Source: Toxorhynchites rutilus septentrionalis
Taxonomy: Eukaryota; Arthropoda; Insecta; Diptera; Culicidae
Direction: 5' to 3'
Length of the DNA stretch: 64,000 nucleotides
Assembly: GCF_029784135.1 (NCBI RefSeq)
Contig: NC_073746.1
Location: 35,569,378 to 35,633,377 of the forward strand
The notes under the pieces are model-generated. The model was given only the letters and a program-made list of their open reading frames with translations. It ran no database searches and was not told where the DNA came from. Positions 23,345 through 34,361 of the stretch are shown one piece after another. Position numbers and translations under genes: made by a program. The stretch's first letter is position 1, and every line of letters begins with the position of its first letter.

Positions 23345-26300
23345 ATGATTCGTTGCTAGTATGGCGACTTCGTGCGTTCTTGATAACGGTGTTCATGTTC
23401 GCCAGGACATACTGCAGGATGCGAACAAGCAAGCGTAGTGTGTAATTCGCATATCAATATGCTTGCCTCCAATCCCGCATTTGCTGACGCACTTCCGCCG
23501 AGCTGACACTATCAGCGAGTACAAATGTGTAACCAAGTGCATATCGCGAAACAAAGAGCGAACAATTTCACTGTTGAATTGTACAACAATGAAATTGTTA
23601 ACTATCCACTGCCGTGCAAATCACCAGAACAAAACAAAAACACACACACATACGTACGCACACCAAACAAACTCGTTGAGCTTCGAAGGAGAAGGGGCAC
23701 ACACACGCAAAAAAGGCGACCCGGAGAACCAGCGCTCGCGCACATTTGGAGCGTCGCTGGTTGGCGTTTTTTTTTCAATTTGCATGAATAAAAGAATGCA
23801 CTCGATAATTACACATGATTCGATGTTGTTTTTGCTTTCTCACCTGTCAAAGGAAAAGCTTGTAAAGCCATTAAGCATTGCTCTCCCCCCCAGCCATTGC
23901 TCCCTACCAATCATCGGGTTAGACACAGCTAAGTGACTGCTGGCTGTTAGATACTGTTAGTTTGCTAAATGAGCGAATAAGCTTTTGCACAATTTCACGA
24001 TGACGACTGCCCAGCCGTGGCGGGAAGGGAAGGGGAGTCTTCACATGCGTGAGTGCATTTTCAGCTGGGACATGAAAAAGCATGCTTCACCATTATTCAC
24101 CACCAGGGATCATTAGCTAACCAGTGCGCTCCAAAGTGACTCCTAGGTACGGTCCGCGAGCGCACTTTTTTCCCACACGGCGTTTGGTTTGTTGATAAAT
24201 GCCCAACAACAGTCATTTGGAATAGTAAGCCATACCTACTACCCATGTAAGGATCATTTCCCGTTCTGTGTTCTGCGTTTCTCTGTTCGCACAATCTAGT
24301 CAGCCGAGGAGTGATAACACTTGAGTGATGGGCGAAAAAGGGCCGAACGCGCGCCTCATCGGGATTGATACAAATCATCATAACAGCACAATAACAAAAA
24401 AATCCACAGCTTCCTATGGTGTAAACAAGGGATTAGAAGCAGAAAGATTTCGCGCTCCAATGATTTTTCTCATTACCGCGCCGCTTACGGCTTAGGTTAT
24501 ATCCGTGCAAACAACGAGCACATACATACACACACACACGTTGTATTTTCATCGCTCATTTGAGGCGGGCAAATCCAGAGGTCGCCGAGCATAGAAATGT
24601 TGGGCATCTGCGGAGTGCGCTAGACTTATGCTTATGATTATGCGATGTGCGGTAGGCAGACAAAAAATGTCGGAATGCATGTAGTGTTACCTTTTTTCTT
24701 CGTCTTCTTACCAATGGAATCTGTGTGTATGTGCACATTTGGAAGTGATTTGTTTCTCTCTGCAAGAGAACGACGAGGGGATGAAATGCCACGGCTCTTT
24801 GTTTTTGAAAATGTTTCTTTTATTTGCAGGTAGTATGTATTACGTAATTCAAATTTGTTCACCGGTGCAGATGGACGGATGGATGGTTTGGCTGAACTGG
24901 GATGGCAGCACGCGAAAGCCAAATTAGGCGCGACACAGCGTGCCTTATTCGAGCTGTTTGTTCTGGGCACTGACTACAAGGCTGCAATTGTTGCCCTGTA
25001 TTTAGGGAATATGTTTCGATGTAAGTTTAATGAGAAGCGAATCGTTGTGTTGCGCACTGCTGAGAGAAATCGAAAAATGCCTGCATTCCCGTGAGTTAGC
25101 TCGGGCAGCCTCTTCTCCGCAGGTTAATGATATGTTGGGTTCTGTGAATTCGTTTAAGTTTGCATTTGGAATAATAAACAGCACTCATACGTGGGGTTAT
25201 TCAACTTGATAATGCAAAGCCACTCCGACGGCACCGTAATTTGATAATATAATTTGCCGGTTTCCTTGCTGTTTAGTGGGTATCGAGGCGGAAAACTACC
25301 GAGCAGGAAGCGAGAATTTTCTCGAGTTGCGTGAAACCAATAATAAAGGTTACTGTCTTCACCGATTTCAATATAAAACTCATCAGAATTATTCTGAATT
25401 AAAATTTTATTGGGTGTTTGAAATGATGCCTATTTAGTTACGACAACGATGAAACATGGCTAAATTGACCTATTTAATTGATTCGAATACGGTAGCAAAA
25501 ACACAGTAGCGACTGAGGCATAAAAACTCGCGAGTAAATTGATGGTTTTTTCGCTAACGCAAATTATCTTCAACTTAATTATGTGTAGAGCATTGATCCT
25601 CTCTGCATTTTCTTCGGGTTTCATTTATTAATCGTTTAGTAAAATCTTATCCAGTAATATCCTAATTGTGGCTTTATCAGCTCTGTAGTCTGCAATTAAA
25701 TTTCTATACCAACGTTGTGTTGAGGACGAAATCAAAATGTTCTGAAAGATGAATTATTTTTCATCGGGCGACCAACTTAAGTCGGTCAACTGGCCTACCA
25801 AGGGGCCTAATATGGTTTATAAATAAAATGTACAGACAGAACGCCAGCCTCGAAAGTAATTTTCTTTCCTTTTTGCTACCTTCATCAACTGCACAAGTTG
25901 ATCCTGAGAAATGTATGTGTATCCCGACAAGACAAAATGAGAATTTTGAAAAACCAAAAACGATCGCAGAGATTTTTACCACTGGAACATCTTCAAAACT
26001 ATACAAACCGATCTGTTATAAGATGAGCCGTAACTGCGGCCTCTCGGTGACAAGAGCTTTAGCGTCTCTGAGAACACTGATAATAACTTAATTGCAGACG
26101 TTCAACAGAAAGTTCTAGAATTTTACAACCAAAATGTTTCGTATGCCAATATTTTGTTGTTCGAAATGTAATGTACACAGGCTGGGAACAATCATAAGGG
26201 TCCATCTGTTAAAAGCGATTTCGGTAGATTGGAAAAATACTGTTGCTCCTCCAACGATTCATGATCAGCTGGATAATCGACAGGATTGCAATAAACAAGA

Positions 26301-26812
26301 GAAATGTTCGAGTTTTCTTGGTAACACGCCAAAATGTTTTAACTGCTTGGATGAGATTACTGTTGAACTTGAATATGATCACGGAAGTCACCCTAGTATT
26401 ACTCCAACTTGTTACGATATCTAAAATTGTTTAACCACTAAATCCTCACATTGAATGGGTTTGTTAAAAATGATCTGGATTAGGTTCTGATCAGTAGAAA
26501 TCAGATGTTATTTGATACTCGCAATACCTTCACTATAAACACAACGCTATTCATTTTCATAACATTTTCATAACAAAGAATCATCTTCACTTCGCTATCC
26601 GTAAGAAATTATTCTTCCCTTAATATTAGCAATTGCTTAATTTTATTGGTATTGATTTTTTATTTATGTTAATATTACCGACTCATGCCTCATTTATGAA
26701 ATTCGTAAAAAACAAGTCACGAAAATTATAGTTGGATATAACTTTTTTTTTTGAATTCATTTTTAAAAGTGTAAACCAGCCTCTACATTTTGTTGCAGCA
26801 AATCTCAACAAG
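23345..26812. other. Low-repeat DNA without recognised genes
   Basis: Covers about 3.4 kb. 23460-25200 is GC-richer, with CA-dinucleotide runs at 23640-23655 and 24526-24540. The open frames (up to about 157 codons) have no known domains and overlap antisense frames. 25750-26440 contains two frames of about 90 codons with no recognised similarity; whether they belong to an old mobile element is unclear. 26440-26812 is AT-rich with nothing visible. Confidence 0.35.
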
Positions 26813-27724
26813 TACAGGGTGGGCCATTTAAAGTGGAAGCATCTGGCAACCCCATAACTTTTGACAGAGATGTCAGATTAACAAATGTCATACCGCGTTG
26901 GAAGCGTCATTTCAGTACAATTTTAACCATGGAACAATACACACCTAAACAACGCGCTGAAATTGTTCAGCTGTACATTCAAAATAACTTCTCAATTGTG
27001 TTAACTAAACGTGCGTGGAAAAATAAAAATAAAGTTAAAACATCGCCTGGAGACAACACTATAGTCGATTATATGCCAAATTTATATCGTCTGGTAGTGT
27101 TGGTAATGCCAGTCATCTGTCCAGACAACGACCAAGACGTTTCGACGAGAATATTGATGCCGTTCGAGCCAGTATTGCAGAGACTCCATCGACATCAGGT
27201 CGCCATCGTTCGCAAGAGTTAGGCCGATTTTTTATTGCCATTTGTTCATGAAAATGAATTGGACAATTACTGGTTCCAACAGGACGGCGCTACATGCCAT
27301 ACAGCGGCTGCCACGACCAAATTATTGCGCGAAATGTTCCCCGGAAGATTAATATCGAAAAACGGCGATTATGACTGGCCACCTGATTTGACGCCTCCTG
27401 ACTTTTTTTTGGGGATATTTAAAATCCAAGGTATACACTGGTAAACCAAGGACCCTGGCTGCGCTGAAAGACAATATCCGACAAGAAATTGCTGCCATAT
27501 CGGCCGAAACATTGGGCAAAGTGATGGAAAATGCCGAAAAAACGGCACATTTTGCGGTAAAGGCCAGAGGCGGTCATTTACGAGATATCATAATCAAAAA
27601 GTAGTTAGAACAAATCTCCTTGGACCAAAATAAATGAATTTCAAAATTTTTTTTTTTTAAATTCCACTTCTTTACTTTGCTATTGCAAAAACAAATCCTT
27701 CCATTTTAAATGGCCCACCCTGTA
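26813..27724 (+). mobile_element. DD41D-type Tc1/mariner superfamily element with intact ends
   Basis: Element 26815-27722 (908 bp) has inverted ends CAGGGTGGGCCATTTAAA at both sides and is flanked by TA (26813-26814, 27723-27724). It is internally deleted. The ends are nearly perfect, so it may have been mobile more recently than most relics here. Terminal sequence differs from the DD41D copy at 7661-8454, so this is a second family. Confidence 0.9.
26929..27606 (+). pseudogene. DD41D transposase, broken
   Basis: ATG at 26929 begins MEQYTPKQRAEIVQLYIQNN, an N-terminal helix-turn-helix start. After a frameshift the frame reads RRFDENIDAVRASIAETPST then SGRHRSQELG. A deletion removes roughly the next 100 codons, including the first catalytic aspartate. 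The sequence resumes with FVHENELDNYWFQQDGATCH (second aspartate), then WPPDLTPPDFFLG (third aspartate, with the preceding residues shortened by a small deletion). A C-terminal frame TLAALKDNIRQEIAAISAET runs to a stop at about 27604. It is inactive. Confidence 0.85.
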
Positions 27725-29073
27725 TGTTTCAAGCTTTTTTAGTAAAATCTTCATTTCCTGAATTTTTTTGGTGCTTCACCCGACATATTCAAACTAAGAA
27801 ACAAATTTCACTTTCTGTTACTTACAATCTTGTTCATAGCTTCCTTATAGATGTGCTATCATTTGAAGCTACAAGAACGATGATTTCCTAATGTCATATG
27901 TTGGAAAACAGCGAAAACGTATTCAAGGGCTTCGGACTTCGAAGAGATGATTCCTTGATTATTTTTTTTCTCGTAGCGGTTTTCAGACAGTTCGATCGCA
28001 TTACTGGATCTGCAATCCCTGTTAGTCTTGTGGGCCGAACAAAATGAATTTATTGTGTTTGATGTAGGACTACGTCTTTCATTAAGGAGGTCAGATTAGA
28101 AAACATGTCATGTTCCAACTAAATAATTTTAACATCAGTTCCAAATTCCAATGAAATCGGAGTTTCTCCAATATTTTTTTTTTATACTGTACATTACGAT
28201 TTCACAGTCGCAAAAATGGACGAAAAGTGAAAGCATTCTTATTTTCTCATATATTTGAACTGTGCTTTTCTAGCCACGCCGTCAATAACGAGCACCTAGC
28301 GTAGTGACGAGGCACCATTTTTGTATACCATTAGCATTACGAAACAAGTCGTGGGTATACATCGCTCATCATCGTATCCAAGGGAAAAAAATTGAAAAAG
28401 ATCGTTCTAAAATAATAACCAAAGTGACAAACAAGTGGTTTGAAAAAAATAATTTCTTAGTCTCTCCAATTTTTTTAATGGCCACTTGAAAGTACTTCCT
28501 TTGGTCATTTCGGTCCAATTGTTTCATTAATATTTATTACCAAATTGATAGCCACACAATTCATTAGGTTATTTCTATGGTTGAAATATAAAATGATGTC
28601 CGAATCGTCGTAACAGTTGATGTTCATTCGACTAAATTAAACCTCAATTTTACTTGGGATAAATATATCTAATGGTTCAACGTGATTCAACTTCAGTTTT
28701 ATCCAAGGCTATGTAGATTTTTATTTCAACAGTATTTGGTCCTATTTTGAAACATATTTTTTTGAGAATAGCACTATCGGGATCCATTTTTTATTATGTC
28801 TAAATTTTGTTCCAATTTTTCTACTACCATTACGATTTGTTACTATGCTATTTCTATTCGTTTTTTTACAATTTCGTCAAATTTTTCCATGTTCGATTTT
28901 CGTTACACCACAATCAATTGATGTGTGTATGAACAGAATCACTCGTTTCCCTACTTTTGTCTTCATTTATTATACTAAATGCTCGAGGTATTATGTAACT
29001 GTATGTTCAATTTTTGGGTGAATCAATAATTGAAGGTACTGTTCATCGCTTTTTGATTTTTTAAAAATCTATA
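27725..29073. other. AT-rich DNA with one GACGTAG-palindrome repeat
   Basis: A dispersed motif GATGTAGGACTACGTC occurs at 28061-28076, followed by AGAAAACATGTCATGTT at about 28099. The latter phrase recurs at 47540 (reverse) and 48466. No coding similarity is seen. Confidence 0.45.
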
Positions 29074-30728
29074 TACACTGGTGGACATAAGTATTTGTCA
29101 TGAATTAATTTATCGCATTTGTATTACATACACAAATAGTCGGTGATATAAACTCAACTGTGCAGGTGCAGTAGATTCTGTGAAGTGTACTCAGTAGAAG
29201 CAGTAGAAGTTTTCAATGATTTACCCTGCTTTAATAAATTACAGGAAAGAAAAAGGCCGAGTTCCACATTTTTAATTGGACAGAAGTATTCGTCACGTTG
29301 AAAAAATGTTAATTTATCGATCCCTAAAGATCTGGAAACACTGTAAATGAATGAAACTGACACATTTGATCACTTTTGTATATTTTTAATAAAAATCGGC
29401 TGCGTTCGTATGATTTTTATTCCGTGGTAACAAAATGGGCAGAAAAGGTAAGGAAACTACGATGGAGAAAAGGAAAATTGTTTTGAATTTGTTCAAAATG
29501 AAGAACACAGTTTCCGAAATAGCTAGGAGTGTTGGTATGCCAAGAACAACGGTACAGGATATTATCAATCGTTATAAGAACAGCGATAACTTCGACAAAA
29601 AACCTAGGACGGGAAGTCCTTGCAAGTTAACGGATAGAGAAAAGCGAAAAATAATACAAATTATTGAGAAAGAACTGAAAACATCTTCGTCAAAAGTGCG
29701 AGGAGAGCTGCTGGAGTTCAGTGGGCAAGATGTTCTTTTCAGAACGGTGCGCAGAGTGTTGAATAATGCCCAATATAAAGCCCGTGTTTGTCGTAAGAAG
29801 CCTCTTATTAGCAAGGTTAATCAGGCTAAAAGGTTGAACTTTGCGAAAGATTACCAAAATCACCCGATTAGTCTGGAATGTGTTGTTTTCCGATGAGAGC
29901 AAATTCAATGTTTACAAATCAGATGGAAGGGTATCGGTATGGCGAAAACCGGATACTGAGCTGCAGAAGAAAAATGTTCAAGCTACCGTGAAAAAGGAAG
30001 TGCATCAGTCATGGTCTGGGGCTGTATGGCAGCATCCGTTGTCGGGGAATTGGTATATGTAGATGGTATCATGAAAAAGGAGCAATATTCAAATATTTTG
30101 AAAGAAAATATGAAGAAAAGTGCTGAAAAGTTGGGTATAGAGAGCAATTTCTACTTCTAACAAGACAACGACCCTAAACATACTGCGGAAGCGGTATGCC
30201 TCTGGCTGCTATATGATACACCCTATCAGCACAAAACGCAACCCCAATCACCGGATATGAATCCCATAGAGCATTTGTGGGATGTTCTAGATCGACGTGT
30301 ACGTGAACATCATGTAACATCACAAAAGCAGCTGAAAGATATTTTTCGTGAAAAATGGTATAAGATCGAGCCTAAAGTATGGGAGAAGCTGGTTCACTCA
30401 ATGACAAATCGATTGAAAGAGGTCATTGCACAGAAAGGATTAAACACAAGATATTAAATGTCTAGATAATTTGTTCAGAAATGTTTTTTGGAGAAATGTT
30501 CTAAGTGCCGAATACTTTTGTCCAGCTGAATTTGAAGATAAAGTTATGATTTTTGTAAAATAAGCTAATTGTTTTCATTGTTTTGATTTCCCAATAAAGT
30601 AAATTTATAATAAGACTATATTGTTTCACTTGAATAATCTTCGGAAGTGGATTGGAATAATATCGCTTAGTAAAAAAACATTCGTGGTAGATTCATGCAT
30701 ATGCCGAATATATATGTCCATCAGTGTA
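29074..30728 (+). mobile_element. Tc1 (DD34E) element with both ends
   Basis: Element 29076-30726 (1651 bp) is close to the usual Tc1 length. Its ends are CACTGGTGGACATAAGTATT and, inverted, CACTGATGGACATATATATT, each beside TA (29074-29075, 30727-30728). Its right side touches the TATATATAAAAATGG start of a Helitron-like element, so it probably inserted into a TA of that repeat's 5' end. Confidence 0.9.
29435..30457 (+). pseudogene. Tc1 DD34E transposase, full-length but broken
   Basis: ATG at 29435 opens MGRKGKETTMEKRKIVLNLF. Two helix-turn-helix blocks follow (SEIARSVGMPRTTVQDIINR and, after the GSPCKLTDREKR linker, SSSKVRGELLEFSGQDVLFR). Catalytic residues are all still encoded in separate frames: VLFSDESKFNVYKSDG (first aspartate), QDNDPKHTAEAV (second) and QSPDMNPIEHLW (glutamate). 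The last two are 34 residues apart. Lesions are a frameshift near 29850, another near 30000 and a TAA nonsense codon at about 30159 just before QDND, where a glutamine (CAA) is expected. Three lesions with otherwise good coverage indicate a moderately old copy. Termination at about 30456 matches the family C-terminus. Confidence 0.9.
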
Positions 30729-32173
30729 TATATAAAAATGGATTTCCGTCTGTCTGTCTGTCTGTCTGATTCTTATGGACTCGGAAACTACTGAACCGAT
30801 CGACATGAAAATTGGTATGTATGTAGGTTGGGTTTGGGGTGATATTTCCAGACCCCTCACCCTCTCTAAAGGGGGGGGGGTCTGTCATACAAATGAAACA
30901 CAAATTTCTTCATTACTCGAGAGTTAAACAAGCAAACGAAACCAAATTTGGCATGTGGAGGTTTTAGGGTGCAATAAATGTTTTCACGGTGGTTAGACAC
31001 TTAGAGACTCTCCCTAAGGTAGTGGGGGGGGGTGGTTGGTGCTGCCATACAATTTAAACACAAATTTCTACATTAGTCGAGAATTAATCAAGCAAAAGAA
31101 ACCAAATTAAGCATATTGAGGTTTTAGGGTGCAATAAATGTTTCTATGGTAGTTAGACTCTCCACCCCCCCCCCCCCTCTCTAAAGGGGGGGCTGCCATA
31201 CAAATGAAACACAAATGTCTGCATTACTCGAGAATTAATCAAGCAACTGAAACCAAATTTGGCATGTGGAGATTTTAGGGTGCAATAAATGTTTTTACGG
31301 TGGTTAGATACTCCTCCCCTCTTTCTTAGGGCTGTCATACAAATGAAACACAAATTTCTGCATTAAGCAAATGAAACCAAATTGAAGTGAAGGTTTTAAG
31401 GTGCAATAAATGTTTCTATGGGTATCTATTTAGACTTTCGTTAGACTATTCACCCCCCTCTCTAAGGGGGAGGGGGAGCTGGCATACAAATGAAACACAA
31501 ATTACAGGGGGCACACGAACACAAACTTCAGCAAAACTCGAGAACTAATCAAGCACAATTTGGGATGTGAGGATTTTTGAGTATGAGAAATGTTTCTATG
31601 ATGGTATGACACCCCTCCCTCCTCTGGAATTGAGAGGAGGGAGGGGTGTCATACCATCATAGTCATACCCATAAAAATATTACACATATTTCAACCAAAA
31701 ACATGACAACTGAAAATTTTCGGAAAACTCTGAAGGAAAAAGGGAAAATTCGGAAAATTAAATTCCCATATGTTTTACGCACGATGAAACGCACTCCTTT
31801 ATCTTCTTCTATCTATACCAATAAAAAAGTATCACCGAATGTGTTGATAAGAGCAGAACTCGAGGAAGGAATTGTCCGATTTAGGGCTGTCTTCCTTCTA
31901 TCATATTTTCTGTATCAAACTAATTTGCAAGTGGTTGAAAAATCTTGAACGAAAAATTGTGTCTGAAAATAATGTTATATTATAATGATGAGTTTTGTTA
32001 GAAATACTAGGAATTTTATAGTAAAAGGGGTCGTAATGGGGTTGATTAGAAGATCAATCAACGATCAGTTCTGCGATTGGACCCATGAACTTGTTTATAG
32101 TGAGAAAACGTGAATGATAACAAAATAACAAAAAACAAATTTTGCGCGGGACGAAGTTTGCCGGGTCAGCTAG
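30727..32173 (+). mobile_element. Helitron-like non-autonomous element
   Basis: Starts TATATATAAAAATGGATTTC with a (CTGT)n run and the phrase GGACTCGGAAACTACTGAAC. Ends GCCGGGTCAGCTAG followed by T (CTAG at 32170-32173), with a short GC-rich hairpin-capable segment (GCGCGGGACGAAGTTTGCCG) just inside, as in insect Helitrons. The same 3' end occurs inverted at 39941. It is non-coding: no Rep/helicase sequence is present. The interior contains five tandem units. The Helitron class is an inference from the end structure. Confidence 0.6.
30886..31630 (+). repeat. Five ~150-bp tandem units inside the Helitron-like element
   Basis: Units start at CATAC in positions about 30886, 31046, 31196, 31336 and 31483. 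Each contains AAACACAAATTTCT-like, CTCGAGA-TTAA, CAAGCAA-GAAACCAAATT, GGTTTTAGGGTGCAATAAAT and G/C homopolymer blocks around the unit junction. Divergence between units is clear, and spacing is 140-160 bp. The sister copy at 20174 has at most one such unit, so copy number varies between copies. Confidence 0.8.
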
Positions 32174-32500
32174 TACATTAATAAATTGAAAGATCTCGTA
32201 TATGTGTGATTTTGATAAGTCTATTTCTGCTGTGAAAACATTTTACTAATGACAAAATCAACGTGTTAATGTTCTGATATGACACTATGAACATAATCAT
32301 CATAGTCCAATTTTTTTTCGTTTTATTTATCAATACAATTTTGACCCTAATTCAGTTCCATTACTATTCCTGGATATTTTTTAATGCTACAAATTTCATC
32401 CCGATAAGTGCAGTTCAAAAAAAAGTTGTGCTAGATGGGAAACGAAACAACTTATCTTACACACACGCGTTGGGAACCTGATGTGGTCCACCCTACAAAC
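32174..32500. other. Unassigned AT-rich DNA
   Basis: I see no gene or defined element between the Helitron-like end and the DD37E relic. Confidence 0.35.
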
Positions 32501-32960
32501 CTTGGAAACGATACTTAAGAGAAAATGGATTTTGGGATTCTGATCACAGCACAAATCGTCACCTAGTTCGTCACGGACAAGACAATAAATGAATCGAATG
32601 TGTACGTGCTAAAGTTCCTGGAAAAAATGACATTTTCGTCAAAGTACAATGGCCCTGTAACGGCCAGATTTTGGAAACGGTCACTATAGTCCGGATGTAC
32701 TGTAGTGGTACAACGAAAACGGGGTGGATTTAATCGAAAAGGATTTTAATCCACCTAGTTACCTCCAATGCCACCCAATCGAAAATTGATAGGCAATTAT
32801 CGAAGGGAAGCTGAATAAGACAAGAAGGGTGATCAGCATCGCTTGCAAAAATGATGACACGAATTTCCAGAAAAGACACTGATTTTATCCGGAGCCCGTC
32901 GGAATAATTTTCTAATATTGCGAAAAATCAGCAAATTAACATTTCAAAAAAACATCAACC
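32500..32960 (+). pseudogene. Second, unrelated DD37E transposase relic
   Basis: One frame at about 32660-32880 reads RPDFGNGHYSPDVL-stop-WYNENG, then VDLIEKDFNPPSYLQCHPIE, N, two stops, AIIEGKLNKTRRVISIACKN. It contains the second catalytic aspartate in PDFG and the glutamate in HPIE, 37 residues apart. The protein sequence differs clearly from the 22207-23342 element, so this is another DD37E lineage. At least three stop codons are present. The N-terminal half is not recognisable and terminal repeats were not found. Confidence 0.7.
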
Positions 32961-34361
32961 TAATAGTTTTTCTTCGTCAAATCAATCATCCAGATAAAGC
33001 CGATTTCTCAACTGCGCACTCCCTGAGTATTTGCGAAGTTGCAACCTCGTCATGGATGTCCGGAATCGCCCTGACAATTAAGGTATAAAGTGACTTTTTT
33101 CATACTCCCTCCATTCTAGAGTTTCTGGTCATCTTGTGTTTTCAACAAAGAAAAAAAAATTGATTTTGTATGGAACCTGTACGGATTTTGAGTTAAGTGT
33201 ACATTGTGAAAAATTCTAAACATAGGAAATATTGATTATTTATGATATAGCCATCAAAATGTGCTATTCAGAATGTCTTCAGTAGAAGTCAGGTCGTGAA
33301 CAAGAAAAGACGGAGTGATCCGAAATCAACGTCACGTTTTAGAGATTTTTCTCCAGCATGCAGAAAAACAATTAAACACCTAATAAAAGAGTTGTACTAT
33401 ACAATTGAATGAGGAAGTAGAAAAAATTAATATTATAGACACTTAAAACCCTTTATAATTAGGGGAATCTCTTCTTGGCCATCCTCCCCTAACCAGCGAG
33501 AATCGGACAGTACGGTATATCATCATTGACAATTTTTTTATGTTATGTACTTATGTTCTATCTTAAAAGTTACACCTGAATAGATAGCAAGCCACGTGTA
33601 GGGTGAATGATATCGAATAAACGTTTATCAGCTCCATTCTAAAAACTTGATTTTATTTCATTGCACAAAAAGCAAGCTTTGTATAATCAAAGGTGTAAAT
33701 TCAAATGAAGAGCATAAGCAGCCCGTCGGAATGGAATCTTGAGTATATATCGCCAAAATATACCTAACAAATGAAGTAATACGCAAATCGTGCAAAGCAC
33801 GAAGCTATGCACCCTCGGCCAAAGCAATCGAGCATGTTCAGGTGAGTGCTATGGCATGTATTTTGATTTGTTGCTCTGTTATTCATGCAACCCGAACAAA
33901 TATGCTGCTCCCGTTGGTGTGCACTACCAGTGCTAATTGCAGCTTGTGTAAGATTCACTCTACTATCATTGCGCATAATTTGACATTGGAATCGCAATCA
34001 TACCGAAATGTTGGGAAATGGAATGCTGCATTTGTAACATGAGCTGTACTTCCATGTATAGTTCGAGACAGACTTTCTGTCCACTTTCGAACCATTTTTT
34101 CCAAATTTCATGGTGCTGCTTGGTCAATTATTTCTCGGTTACCAGCTTATGTATAGCAACTTTTTGAACTGGTAAAATGAGGCTTTCGAGCCATTCTTTG
34201 CATTTTCCGTTTTAAATTTAACTTCGATGTTCAGAATGTTATATACATGTTGTTCAGTAGTTCTGATAAGTTTTATTGAAGTGGGTTGACATTTTTCGCG
34301 TGCATTTTGAAGCTACAAATTATCAAATTTGAATATCGGTCACGTCACGAACAGTTTCGAC
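32961..34361. other. Unassigned AT-rich DNA
   Basis: No gene. Two antisense-overlapping frames at 33764-34042 have no recognised domain. 34060-34360 shows nothing further before the palindrome begins. Confidence 0.35.

Noticed and set aside
26134..26434. Two overlapping ~60-96 codon frames with a Cys-rich patch
   Set aside because: The cysteine spacing does not fit a known zinc finger, and I found no second domain or family match.
30841..31200. Poly-G/poly-C runs considered as G-quadruplex regulatory sites
   Set aside because: They are junction homopolymers repeated in each tandem unit of the Helitron-like element, without other evidence of function.
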